Part shown: piece by piece, positions 1-10,803 of the stretch
Numbering within the stretch: position 1 is the first letter of the stretch
How the letters are laid out: each line of letters opens with the position of its first letter
Assembly: GCA_030549775.1 (NCBI GenBank)
Contig: CM060181.1
Coordinates: 47,374,218-47,438,217, forward strand
Direction of reading: 5' to 3'
Origin: Tamarix chinensis
Taxonomy: Eukaryota; Streptophyta; Magnoliopsida; Caryophyllales; Tamaricaceae
Length of the DNA stretch: 64,000 nucleotides
Position numbers and translations under genes: made by a program
Notes under the pieces: generated by a model
Databases searched by the model: none
What the model was told of the DNA's origin: nothing
Seen by the model: only the letters and a program-made list of their open reading frames with translations

Positions 1-1360
1 AGAATGAAAAGAGAAAAAGAAAAAAACACCAAGAAAACCCTATTATTGATAAGTTATAATTTTCTCTCAAGTAGGAAATGAGGTTTTATCTATTGATCCA
101 TTTTTAGATGTAAATATTAAAATTCAAAAATTAAAAATTTACTTTTACTATCATATTTTTCCCATTATTTAGACATTGCATGCTTTTTCTTCTTCAATAA
201 ATGTTGTAAGTGGAATATTAATGTTATTTTTATAATTTTTAAAAAAGTGTGCAAATTTATAAAATAATTTTACATATAGATGGAGTTATTTGAATAAAAA
301 TATGAATATAAATAATTTTTTTATAAACAACAACAATTTATATTATTACTAATTTAATAATAATTATTAATAATACAAATGAATAATGATTATTGATATT
401 ATTATTAATTGAACAACATTAAAAATATTTATAAAATAATTCATATTGATAGCATTTATTTGTATGTATGATTAATGTGTTTTTTATTATAATAATCTTA
501 ATAACCTCATATCAAATTAGATGAAGACTAATAAAATCAAATAAGATTGGATTAGTTAAGATAAGTAAAAATTAGATGAATAGGCTAAGGGCCTAAATTG
601 TAACCACCTTCTCAAGCATAAATAATAGGTGAAACACCCTCAAATCATATGTTAATACTTCATCTAAACAAATAATTTTTAAGAGAACTTTCATTTTAAA
701 AAAAATTGCATACATTTTTATAATTTAAATATTTTGTTTGAGCATTCTAAAATGAAATTTAAATAATTTTTTAAAAATTTCAAATTAATGTACATTTTGT
801 GTCAGATAAGTTTATAGTGTGTAAATAGTTCCAAGAGTAAAAATAAAATTAGGTATTTATATTTACATTTGATGTATAAAAATATCCAAATGCAAAAATT
901 ATTCTAATTGTCTATTTAAATAATAAATTTATAACCATAAAATTTTAAGAGCGCACCGTTTAAATTTTTTATTATCTTTAAGATCTTCATTTTTTTTACA
1001 GTTTTTTTATTATTATCCGAACGTAGTTTAAACGAATGAAGAATAAAAGGTAGTAAAATAAAAAAGAAAAAGAATAGCATAAAAAAGGAAGAAAAAGAGG
1101 CATCATGGTCTCCTTTCTCCCATACCTTGATTCGCAAATACCTTTAATGCCTGGAAAAAGAATAAAATATCAAAGAAATTCGAAGATTCCAACATACTTT
1201 GTATGCATATATTATATTATAATTAAACACACAAGCCAAAATAACTCCAAATTTGTGAAAAAACAATAAATGTGAAATGATGAGATGCACCCATCAAGCA
1301 ATTACAGTCCCCTCATGGAAAAACAACTAGTGCTAGTTTGCTACTCCTATATGTTGCAAT
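1..1360. other. AT-rich upstream intergenic region
   Basis: Very AT-rich sequence with poly-A/poly-T runs and short TAAT/ATTATT repeats. No reading frame resembles a known protein. The only longer frame (916-1137, minus) is a lysine- and phenylalanine-rich artefact of homopolymers. This is probably distal promoter or intergenic spacer of the ERECTA gene downstream. I see no transposon ends in it. Confidence 0.6.
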
Positions 1361-1361
1361 A

Positions 1362-2229
1362 AAACTAGAGAGAGGGAAGGGGTGAAACAACTCAACGACG
1401 TACAAGATAGAAGAGAGAGAAAAAGAACTGTCAATCTAAAAAGAGGGAGAGAGAGAGGGAGAGACAGAGTTCTGTTTCTGCAGCAGCAGCTGCAATTGCT
1501 CAGACCTCTCTGCTGAAAAGAAACAGATGAAGCGATAGCAATAACAGCGACATCTGAATAGGGAAATAAAAGAGTGGAAGAGAGAGAGGGAGATCCTATT
1601 ATGAATTTACCACCAAAAGGCTAAGAAAACCCAACTCATCCTTGTAGACCCCCTTCGGCCGTCCCATCAAGATGCATAAATACAAGCCAGGAGAGAGATA
1701 ATTTGCAGAGAGATAAAATGAAGAGAGAGAGAAAGGTAGCTGCACATTTTGCAGGTTTTAGATGCCCAGAAGCAGCGTCTTGGCAGACTACTGCCACCCC
1801 ACCCTCATCTTTTTCTTCCTCTCCCCTCCTACCGCTCTATTGCTCTAATAATTCTCCTCTTTCGCTCTCTCTCTCCGTCCTCCTCTAATTCAATTAGGAC
1901 TGAAATGATATTAATGCATTACAATTGCCCATTTTGTATTTTTCTGAGGGGGTGGAGGAAGGGATAATAACTAAGTTTTTTGGTCCAGTGGGAGGGTGTT
2001 TAGGGTTGAGGGACACTTGAGAAAATAACAACTGGGTTCAGCTCAGCAGACGAACAGGGAAGAACACCGTGTTTCGCTCTCCGCTCTTACTGTTCACCTG
2101 GGTTTATCATCATTTTTCACGGTTGGCACCAAGAGGTTGACACTTGGCATCCCAAGTGCTCCTCCCTTGCAGAGTCAAAATGCCGGCTTTAATGGAGTTT
2201 TGAGGCTGATAGAGGTCAAGAGGACGTCA
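1362..2229 (+). promoter_or_regulatory. GA/CT-rich proximal promoter and 5' leader of the ERECTA gene
   Basis: Dense (GA)n tracts lie at about 1370-1470, 1570-1595 and 1690-1735, with a (CT)n tract at about 1858-1885. GA/CT tracts are common in plant core promoters and are bound by BPC-type GAGA-binding proteins (established knowledge). A TATA-like string (CATAAATAC) sits near 1675. No transcription start can be fixed from sequence alone; the leader probably starts somewhere between 1700 and 2100. The frame that continues upstream of the start ATG has no ATG of its own: its 5'-most apparent start at 2137 is TTG. Two short upstream ATG frames (1703-1888 and 1749-1967) could act as uORFs if transcription starts early enough. 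Confidence 0.5.
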
Positions 2230-2996
2230 ATGGAGTTCGAACAAGGAAGGCGTTCTGTTTTAGCCATTATTTTCCTTGTATCTGTAGTACTTTCAACTCT
2301 TGGTTACGTCGATTCGGATGACGGTGAGTTTTCCCATTTTTTTAGTTAATAATTTATTCCTCTCCTACCCAAAAATTAATAACACTAACTTGTGTCATCA
2401 TTTAACTATTATTTAACTGTTTCTTTGACCGATTCTATTACTTTAATAATTAATTAATGACTTTACTAAATAACCTGCCTTTTTGTCTCTAATCAACTGT
2501 TCTAGATGACTAGACCATACATAATCCCAACGAACATTCCAATTACTTTTCCAATATTCTAGAAGGTTTTTATGTTTAGTTTAAGTATCCTTGTTACGGC
2601 TATTTTTTCTTCAACTTCTCTAATTCTTTTCTAAATATTATTTTTACATCGTCTGCCGAATTCTTCGCTCTATGCATATGTAGCTGCATTTCGTAATATA
2701 TCTATTGTTTTAATTTGATGAACCGTTATGGTTCCCTTCAATTTTTTTGCAACTGTAGAACGTAGAAGGTGACCCGAGTATAAATACTATTTTTTCCCTT
2801 GTTTGAGATTGGTTGAATCTTACGCGTTTTTGCATGTTTTTGTTTGACCATGTGAAGGTGCAACCTTGTTGGAGATTAAGAAGTCATTTAGAGATGTAGA
2901 CAATGTATTGTACGACTGGACGGATACTCCTGATTCTGATTTTTGTTCTTGGAGAGGTGTGACTTGTGATAATGATACCTTCAATGTCGTTGCACT
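2230..2996 (+). other. ER: ERECTA exons 1-2: signal peptide and N-terminal cap
   Basis: Exon 1 encodes a short charged start followed by a hydrophobic run ([15 protein letters not shown]), a typical secretory signal peptide. Exon 2 encodes the LRRNT cap with the paired-cysteine motif C-S-W-R-G-V-T-C, which is diagnostic of plant LRR receptor kinases. The long first intron (2324-2857) separates the signal peptide from the cap. Exon 1 ends in phase 1 and exon 2 in phase 2. Confidence 0.9.
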
Positions 2997-5900
2997 GTAA
3001 GTCTCACTGATTCATACCTTTCCTTCATTACGTAGTAATATCATTCTTAGAACTTGTAAGAATTTTATATTTGTTTGATGTTTTCGGCTGTAAATGCAGT
3101 AATCTATCAGGACTGAATCTTGAAGGGGAAATTTCATATGCAATGGGAGATCTGACAAGCTTGCTTTCCATGTAACCTTCTTTTACTTGGACTAAGATTT
3201 TGCTTTTCACCTTCTTCTAGAGCTCGTTTGGTTGGGGTAAATGGGGTGTCAAAAATACCCCTTTTTTGGTCGCCTACAAGGTCGTGTAAAATGAAGTGAA
3301 TCTCTCTCTCCTGATACCCATTTCTGATTGGGTATTTATTTGAAATTATTTTTATCATTGCTAAGTATACCAGGTGACAGACTGTAAAAGTATGGGGTAT
3401 TTTTTTCCATCCCTGTCCTCATGTTAAACGAGCATTTCATAGTGCTGGCATTGTAATTACATCTTGTTGTGCCTTAATTTTTTTCTTTAAGCAGTGATCT
3501 TAGGAGTAATCGATTATCGGGGCAGATTCCGGATGAGATTGGTGATTGTTCGTCTCTGAAGAACTTGTGAGTTTCTTTCTGTATATGCTGCCCTTCTGTC
3601 TCTTGTTAATTTCCTTTTTATGTTCTGGGTGTAATTTTTTATGTTGTTTGGCTGAATGGTGACATTAGGGACTTGTCTTTTAATGAGTTATATGGAGATA
3701 TACCGTATGCGATTTCTAAACTCAAGCAATTGGAATCCTTGTAAGTCTTAACTATGTGTGAATCTTCATCGTTTGACGTGCATGAGCGAGGATTTAATTC
3801 TGTTTGTGTGAATGAATATTCAGGGCTTTGAAGAATAATCAACTTATGGGTCCCATCCCTTCAACCCTTTCTCAGATTCCAAATCTTAAGATTCTGTAAG
3901 TTTCTTTATGGTTTGGATGCTGTTGTTTGTTGATCCAGCCTAGTTTCTCTTTCTTAGCATATGCAGTGTTGATGTAAAACTTGGTGAATGATATGCTTTT
4001 TTTGTCACAGGGACTTGGCGCAGAACAACCTAACTGGGGAAATACCTAGGCTTATCTACTGGAATGAAGTATTGCAGTATCTGTGAGTTTGCATGCGTTT
4101 TGGATTAGAAAATGAGTATCCGCTGATATAGAACTTCATAATTTTAGCTGCTAACTATTTATTCTTTTTCTTTTTATGATCCAGTGGACTCAGGGGGAAC
4201 AATTTGGTCGGAACACTTTCGCCTGATATGTGTCAGCTGACTGGTTTGTGGTACTTGTAAGTTAGTTTCTCCCTAGTTTTGAGATCAGTTTTCATCGTAT
4301 GCCTTGAACAAAATGGATGTTTTACTGCCACTTAGTTCTTTTTCATGGTCATACTCGCATGCAGTGATGCCCCTAATTTCTCATGGTCACACTAAGTTAT
4401 TTTTCTCCCTAATTTTGAGATCAGTTATCATCATATGTCTTGAACAAAATGGATGTTTCACTGCCACTAAGTTTTTTCATGGTCACGCTTGTATGCAGTG
4501 ATGTCAAAAACAATAGTTTGACCGGAAGTATTCCAGAAAGCATTGGCAACTGCACTGCCTTCCAAGTCTTGTAAGTTGCAATCACGAGCTTGTATTTGTA
4601 TGCTATGGTGATCTTTTGATTCCAAGGTTGATTTTGGTGATTTCATTTGTAGGGATTTGTCATACAATCAACTCACTGGGGAGATTCCATTCAACATTGG
4701 ATTTTTACAAGTAGCAACCTTGTATGTGCCAAATATCGAAGCTCAATTTTTACAGTGTCTGGAGGCTATTGGTCATGTCTTTAGTGTGTAAAATTACTTT
4801 CTCTTCCTTCCAGGTCATTGCAAGGAAATAAGCTATCAGGACAAATTCCTTCTGTTATAGGGTTGATGCAGGCACTTGCAGTCTTGTAAGTGCCATGTTA
4901 CTTGCAACGTTTAAAGCACTGTCATGATCTTAGGAATTTGCTTTTGTAGAATCTTCGTTTGTGTTATTTGCATGATGTCCTTCCTGCATTGCTTGACAGG
5001 GATTTGAGCGGCAATATGTTGACTGGGCCAATCCCTCCTATCTTGGGAAATTTAAGTTACACTGAGAAGCTGTAAGTCTAAAGTTACTTGAAAGTGTTTG
5101 ATGGTGCTACTTTTTGCTATGTAATGACGTAACTTGGACAGCAATTTGTATCTAGTATCAACTGTCATCACAGGCTATGCTGCAATCTTCTTGGTGAAGA
5201 TTTATTACAAAATGCATGTGCGTGTTTATGCCTATTTTGAATATTTTACACCTAGAACAATGCTTATTTAATATGCATGCATGTAGGTACCTCCATGGTA
5301 ATAAGCTTACTGGTCCAGTTCCTGCCGAGCTCGGGAATATGACAAAGCTACACTATCTGTATGCTTTGTTCCTTTGTATGTTTTCATTAATTACTGTTAA
5401 AAGTTTTGCAATTTGTTCATCTATTAATGAGCTTGGTATTTGCAGGGAATTAAATGATAATCAGCTTTCTGGACATATTCCATCAGAGCTTGGGAAGTTA
5501 ATTGACTTGTTTGATTTGTAAGTCATGAAATTTGTAAATCATGGTATGTTTAATTAACAGCTCTGCTAAGGTGCCTCAGCATGGTGATAGTGCCCTCGAT
5601 CTCTTTAACAGGAACATTGCAAACAACAATCTTGAAGGGCCTATCCCTGCCAATCTTAGCTCTTGTGCAAATCTCAACAGCCTGTGAGTAATGATCTCTT
5701 AACAAATCCTGCTTCCTTCTCAAAAATTGCTCATCTCTGATGGTGTTTATTTTCTGTTCATTTGTTTCAGTAACCTGCATGGAAACAATTTGAATGGAAC
5801 TATTCCTGCTGCTTTTGAGAGATTGGAGAGTATGACATACTTGTAAGTTCTGCCTTCCTCTTTGTAGTTTAATGAAGCCCCAATATCTATTGAAAGTGTT

Positions 5901-8900
5901 AGTAGATGACTGGGCTGTTTGACTGCACCTAGCATATCTCCTCTGATTGATATTTTCTTGCAATTTCGGGTCATCTGTCAGACTGCCTGAAGTTGAGGGA
6001 TGTTTATATTCACAAATATTTTCTCTTACTTTTCTTGTCGAAATAGGAATCTCTCATCCAACAAGCTGGATGGTCGTATTCCGATAGAGCTTTCTCGAAT
6101 GGGTAACCTGGATACCTTGTAAGCTTAAGTCATGCTATTGTAAATGACATTTCCTCTCCTTATTTGGATGATTACTAATGTTTGGTATCTTTCAGGGACC
6201 TTTCTGACAATAGAGTTTGGGGTTTTATACCACCTTCACTTGGTGATTTGGAACATCTTTTGAAGCTGTAAGTTATCACCCCCTTCAAGAGACTGGTTTC
6301 TGACAGTGGCTTTAGTCTTTCTTATGATTGAATCCTTTGTTTACAGAAATTTAAGTAAGAATCATATCTCAGGATACATTCCAACCGAGTTTGGTAATTT
6401 GAGAAGCGTCACAGAAATGTAAGATATTGCTTTTTTTTCTTTACACTCCCATGGGAAATCCCCAAGTTACGATATATGCAGCTAGTAACTAAACATTCTG
6501 AAATTTGATTTTGTGTCCTGCAGAGATCTTTCCAGCAATCACCTATTGGGTCCTATTCCACAAGAACTCGGTCAGCTTCAAACCTTGTTTTCGCTGTAAG
6601 ATTTCTTGATAGTTTGATGATTAACTTTTTACTTACTTTCTCCATGGTATTCCCATTGTGGCCTCCTGTACATTAACAAACATTTTTGAGGTTATGATGA
6701 ATGGAGACTTTAAGCTGGTCACCTTTCCTGCTCTTGCTTTTGGGTTTAGTAATTACTAATAGTTACCGATAATATTCGATATCTTTTTCCTTGTTTGAAA
6801 TGCCTGACAGACAAGTTCAAAATAACAATTTGACTGGGGACGTGATGTCATTGATGAACTGCCTGAGCCTCACTGTCTTGTATGTTGGCTCTTTCCTATT
6901 TGAATTCTTATCATTATTCTGGATCTGTCTTCCTAAATGTTGTGAAATTTTACAAATGCAGAAATGTGTCTTATAACAATCTGGGTGGTTATGTTCCTAC
7001 AAGCAATAATTTCTCAAGGTTTTCACCAGACAGGTTAGAATATTTGTCCCACCACTTTTGGCAAGTGCACCTTTGCTGGATACTCATCTTTGAAAGATAT
7101 ATACTAAATTTGATATCAATTTTCTATACTGTTCTTGGCTCGCAGCTTTATAGGAAATCCCAATCTATGTGGATATTGGCTTGGTTCAAGATGTAATGAG
7201 TCTCATCCTACGGAGAGAGGTAAATGTTTCATCTGTGAGCAACTTCATTGAGGGCTTGGTTGCCTCATTCAAAACCTAGATATGTAACTCTGGCCTTATA
7301 GTTAACATGTTTATGTATCAATTGCTTCTTTTCATGTGCTTTATGTTTTAGTCAGGTCAAAAATTCAGTGGCCTCCAACTTTCGTCCTTTGTGTTGAAGT
7401 TCTGTCAGGTTTCTGTGTGTGATAGTGGATTGTCTAGATGCAAATGAAGTTTTTGATCTGTTTTACCTTTTCCTTTCTACACATTGCAGTTACCATATCC
7501 AAAGCTGCAATATTAGGTATTGCTCTGGGCGCGCTTGTGATTCTTCTCATGATCTTAGTAGCCGTTTGCCGCCCGCATCATCCTGCCCCGATTTTTGAAG
7601 GATCGCTAGAAAAACCAGGTTCTTTGTCATAATGTTTAGTAATTTTTCTAGTTGGAAATGTACTGTATTTGGTCTCTTGATATGTATGGTGTGGGGTGAG
7701 GATAGTTGTAATACTGCTCTATGCTTATGTGTTGCTGAATTATCACTTGGTGTTTGTTGCAACAGTGGCTAATTATTCTTCTCCGAAGCTGGTGATCCTT
7801 CATATGAATATGGCCCTTCATGTGTATGATGATATCATGAGGATGACTGAGAACTTGAGTGAGAAATATATAATTGGTCATGGGGCATCGAGCACAGTAT
7901 ACAAATGTGTGCTGAAAAACTGCAGACCGGTTGCCATAAAAAAACTGTACTTACACTACCCACAGTCATTGAAGGAGTTTGAGACTGAACTGGAGACTGT
8001 TGGAAGCATCAAGCATCGGAATCTTGTCAGTCTTCAAGGTTACTCTCTCTCTCCAGCTGGTAACCTACTTTTCTATGATTACATGGAAAACGGTAGCCTC
8101 TGGGATATCCTCCATGGTAAGATTAGCTCCAGGCCAGTCGGTTTATTTCTGGCAGATCTTACCATAGCTTTTTATGCCAGGTCTTGTAATTGTAGGTCCT
8201 TTGGTTGTTTACTCTTTGATTAGGTCCTTTAAAGAAGAAGCAGCTTGACTGGGATAGTCGTCTTAAGATAGCACTGGGAGCTGCCCAAGGACTTGCATAT
8301 CTTCACCATGATTGCAGCCCGCGTATCATACATAGAGATGTCAAGTCATCAAATATCCTATTGGACAGGGATTTTGAGGCACATCTCACGGACTTTGGCA
8401 TTGCAAAGAGTGTATGCACGTCAAAATCTTATACATCAACTTATGTGATGGGGACAATTGGTTATATAGATCCAGAGTATGCCCGTACATCACGCCTTAC
8501 GGAGAAGTCTGATGTCTACAGTTACGGGATTGTCTTACTGGAGCTGCTGACCAGAAGAAAAGCAGTTGACAATGAATCTAATCTCCATCATCTGGTCTGT
8601 TCATATTTTTCAGCATTCAAGTGTGTTATGCTAATATAGTGTAGATCCTATCTTTCTAATTGTGCTATGCTAATATAGTTCTTTGTGGATAATGTTTTGT
8701 AGATCCTATCCAAGACGGCTACCAATGCGGTCATGGAAACTGTGGACGCTGAGATCACTTCCACCTGCAAGGATCTTGGAGCAGTAAAGAAAGTGTTCCA
8801 GCTGGCCCTTCTGTGCACCAAGAGGCAGCCATCTGATAGGCCCACGATGCATGAAGTTGTTCGTGTTCTTGGCAGCCTTGTACCTGAGGCTACTCTGAAG

Positions 8901-9077
8901 CTAACATCCCAAAACCCTTCTGCACCTGTGTCTTCAGCTCATCAATTGCCTTCTTATATGGATGAGTATGCGAATCTAAAGACTCCCCATATGGTTCATT
9001 GCTCATCCATGAGCACTTCTGATGGACAACTTTTTCTAAAATTTGGAGAGGTCATATCTCAGAACAGTAATGAATAG
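2230..9077 (+). CDS. ER: ERECTA LRR receptor-like Ser/Thr kinase, 27 exons
   Basis: Plasma-membrane receptor kinase. In Arabidopsis the family binds EPF/EPFL peptides with TMM and SERK co-receptors to control stomatal patterning and inflorescence growth (family knowledge). Exons read here: 2230-2323, 2858-2996, 3100-3171, 3495-3566, 3669-3740, 3824-3895, 4011-4082, 4185-4256, 4499-4570, 4653-4721, 4814-4885, 5000-5071, 5287-5358, 5446-5517, 5612-5683, 5771-5842, 6047-6118, 6196-6267, 6347-6418, 6524-6595, 6811-6879, 6962-7033, 7146-7219, 7490-7618, 7766-8116, 8224-8594, 8703-9077. All introns are GT-AG and all phases join, giving 2967 nt and 988 residues (Arabidopsis ER is 976, from memory). 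The C-terminal tail ([26 protein letters not shown]) matches ER rather than ERL1/ERL2. ATG 2230 is the first in frame and precedes a signal peptide. No lesion is seen, so the gene looks functional. Confidence 0.95.
3222..3433. mobile_element. MITE-like insertion in ERECTA intron 3
   Basis: A segment of about 212 bp begins GCTCGTTTGGTTGGGGTAAA and ends with an imperfect inverted copy (GTTAAACGAGC). Internal sequence near both ends is also inverted (AAAAATACCCC near the start, GGGGTATTTTT near the end). GCTCGTTTGG termini are common among small non-autonomous plant DNA transposons. No convincing target-site duplication can be read, so the superfamily is left open. It lies wholly inside the intron between exons 3 and 4 and leaves both splice sites intact. 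Confidence 0.5.
4262..4500 (+). repeat. Tandem duplication in ERECTA intron 8 copying the 3' splice site
   Basis: Two diverged copies of about 125-135 bp lie head to tail. Each contains TTTGAGATCAGTT, TTGAACAAAATGGATGTTT, ACTGCCACT and TTTCATGGTCA, and ends in ATGCAGTGATG. The second copy supplies the true acceptor before exon 9 (exon starts at 4499). The first copy keeps an acceptor-like ATGCAG ending at 4364. Splicing there would keep the phase for a few codons (GAT GCC CCT and so on) and then reach an in-frame TAA about nine codons later. Confidence 0.75.
7490..7618 (+). other. ER: ERECTA exon 24: transmembrane segment
   Basis: The exon encodes a run of about 22 hydrophobic residues ([21 protein letters not shown]) ending in a Cys-Arg-Pro-His juxtamembrane stop-transfer stretch. 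One membrane span separates the LRR ectodomain from the kinase. The preceding exon 23 (7146-7219) encodes the short juxtamembrane linker with a Cys (GNPNLCGYW), as in other ERECTA proteins. Confidence 0.9.
7766..9077 (+). other. ER: ERECTA exons 25-27: cytoplasmic Ser/Thr kinase and C-terminal tail
   Basis: All core kinase motifs are present: glycine-rich loop [10 protein letters not shown] (about 7875-7904), VAIK lysine (codon 7939-7941), HRDVK catalytic loop (8331 onward), DFG (8391-8399), an activation segment ending in [11 protein letters not shown], and the SDVYSYG motif. The HRD arginine marks an RD kinase. Exon 27 encodes the last helices of the C-lobe and the ER-type tail. No stop or frameshift breaks the domain, and phases across 8116/8224 and 8594/8703 join correctly. 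Confidence 0.93.
8595..8702 (+). repeat. Last ERECTA intron with an internally duplicated acceptor
   Basis: This 108-bp intron contains two copies of a short block: TATGCTAATATAGT appears twice, and GTAGATCCTATC occurs at 8641-8652 and again across the real exon start (8700-8711). The first copy offers an AG ending at 8644. Its use would add ATC CTA TCT TTC and then a TAA stop, truncating the kinase before its final helices. The downstream copy is the functional acceptor because only it restores the conserved continuation. Confidence 0.75.
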
Positions 9078-9545
9078 TATGTGAAAGCAATACGTCATCT
9101 AGGGATGGTGTAGAAATTCAAAGGTAGGGTTCTTGTTTGTATAAAGATACATTCTGTGGCAGTTGCGTTGACTTAGTAAACAATAGGATCTATTGGAAGC
9201 AGAAAAGGAAGTGTGATTAATGTCGCTGTGTTGATTTTCTACGGTCCTATACGGTGGGATTATTTGAATGCTGTAACAAGTGTCAGTACTTTACCAGCCT
9301 TATTGTGGATCCCTTCCTGGGGCCAAGAAGAGGATCCATGGGAGCTGCGAATAGCGGCATATATGCAAATGGTAGTAAATTGTTGTCAGGTGTTGATGAC
9401 CAGCAACGATGTGGCAGCCGTCTGCTAAGGGTTTTTAGTTCATTCCGTTCATTTATGCGGTTCGTGCAGCGGCCTCCGCGGGCTGCTACGTTGCATGAGG
9501 GTGGAAGAAGTAAAATTATAAAATGTGTAAAACGTTTTTAAGATG
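9078..9545 (+). other. Probable 3' UTR of the ERECTA gene
   Basis: Base composition stays gene-like (mixed GC) for about 450 bases after the stop, then drops sharply to AT-rich spacer. Frames at 9213-9428 and 9254-9541 lack recognisable domains. A GC-rich inverted repeat (GCAGC ... GCTGC) lies at about 9468-9488. No canonical AATAAA is seen before 9540; one occurs near 9661. The 3' end is therefore only approximate. Confidence 0.5.
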
Positions 9546-10446
9546 GGTTAAGTGAATCAAATAGAAATTTTGCGCGTTTATTATCTCATTTATAGATAAA
9601 TTCAAAGAGTAGAATAGGAAGCGATCCATCGATTCAAAAAATGTTTCCTTAATTTTAGCAAAATAAAATTAGGTAAGATAATATTGGATTAGTAAAAATA
9701 AGATATTGAATAATAGAAATCATTATAATATATATTGGATCATACAGGGTAAGATGAATAAATCTGAGACTGAAACATAGCCAAGTGCTTTATTATTTTG
9801 GAGAGAATATATTTGGAATTTCTAGCCTTGATTGTTAACCTGTACTTCGTTGGTTTGTAATAACCTGAGCTGCAAGTCAGCAATGTATGCATGGCTTAGT
9901 TTTGTCGTTGGAATATATTTTATTTATTTTACAATAAAGAATCCATAGTTTTATTTTGTTTTATTTTTATTTCATAACATAAATTCCACTATTAGTTCTA
10001 TATCTTTAAATTTATCATCAACCATGGTCCACCTCGTCAATATATCCTCTAACAATTAAATTGTTTAAATTTTCATATAAGTGCTATAATCAACTTATAA
10101 ACCATTTATCTAAAAAATTAGTACTTTTGAATAAGCATAATAAAAAATTAGCCCATTTGCTGTTAATTAGTTGATGTGGGTCATGACTTGATGAATTAAA
10201 TTCAAACTTATTATTGAAACACAAATTTGTATTAGATATTATCAACAATTATTTGAAAGGTTTATATGCATCAACAAATTGATATATTAAACAAATCCAA
10301 TCCATAATTATAAAGATCATTGTACTTTATTTACACTCAAGTCAAGTGTATATGACTACTTTATTTAAGACCACTTGTGTTCTATAGTGGACATCAAATT
10401 ATAGACCATAAAAGTCAATAATTATATATGTCTAACTATGAACACT
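9546..10446. other. AT-rich intergenic spacer
   Basis: AT-rich sequence without long frames, transposon ends or tandem arrays that I can recognise. It separates the ERECTA transcription unit from the repeat-dense region. Confidence 0.55.
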
Positions 10447-10456
10447 ATACATAGTT

Positions 10457-10793
10457 AGGGCTATAAATAAGCTGAGTCAGTTTGGTATTCGGCTCGGTTT
10501 GGCTAGTTAAAAGTTTAGTTCAACTCGTCCGTTTAGTTAAATGGGTCGAACCTGAGCCTCACCTTTGGGCTCATTTATTAAACGAGCCGAGTCTGAGTTT
10601 GAAAAAGTTAGGCTTGATTTATTTTTTAGCTTTGGCTCGTGAGTTTGACTCGGCTAGGTTCGTTAAAAGCTTGGTTCGACTTATTCGTTTAGTTAAATGA
10701 ACCGGATCCTAACTTTATTTTAGGCTTGTTTAGTTAAACGAGCCAAGCCTGAGCCCAGAGGTATTCGACTCGGCTTGGCTCATTTACAGCCCT
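10457..10793. mobile_element. Mutator-like MITE with 10-bp target-site duplication
   Basis: A 337-bp element begins AGGGCTATAAATAAGC and ends in the inverted form ATTTACAGCCCT. It is flanked by a perfect 10-bp direct repeat ATACATAGTT at 10447-10456 and 10794-10803. A 9-11 bp duplication with a GGG-type terminus fits a Mutator-like (MULE) origin. Inside, a block of roughly 100 bp is repeated twice, each with GTTAAAAG..T, GTTTAGTTAAATG and TTAAACGAGCC. The sequence is rich in GAGCC/GGCTC words. There is no coding capacity, so it is non-autonomous. Confidence 0.8.
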
Positions 10794-10803
10794 ATACATA
10801 GTT

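Larger units (their letters stand above)
3100..7033 (+). other. ER: ERECTA exons 3-22: 20 one-exon LRR cassettes
   Basis: Twenty consecutive exons each encode one plant-type LRR (LxxLxLxxNxLxGxIPxxLGxL). Eighteen are exactly 72 nt (24 residues); two, 4653-4721 and 6811-6879, are 69 nt (23 residues). Every exon begins at the third base of a leucine or isoleucine codon, so each intron is phase 2 and each LRR could be lost or gained without a frameshift. The 23-residue repeats fall at the same positions as in Arabidopsis ERECTA. The array is the extracellular ligand-binding domain. Confidence 0.93.

Noticed and set aside
2137..2349. Upstream extension of the first ERECTA exon to 2137
   Set aside because: The codon at 2137 is TTG, not ATG. 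The first in-frame ATG is at 2230 and is followed by a proper signal peptide.
9213..9541. Two overlapping frames of 71 and 95 codons after ERECTA
   Set aside because: No domain or recognisable motif; they lie where the 3' UTR is expected and one overlaps the other in a different frame.
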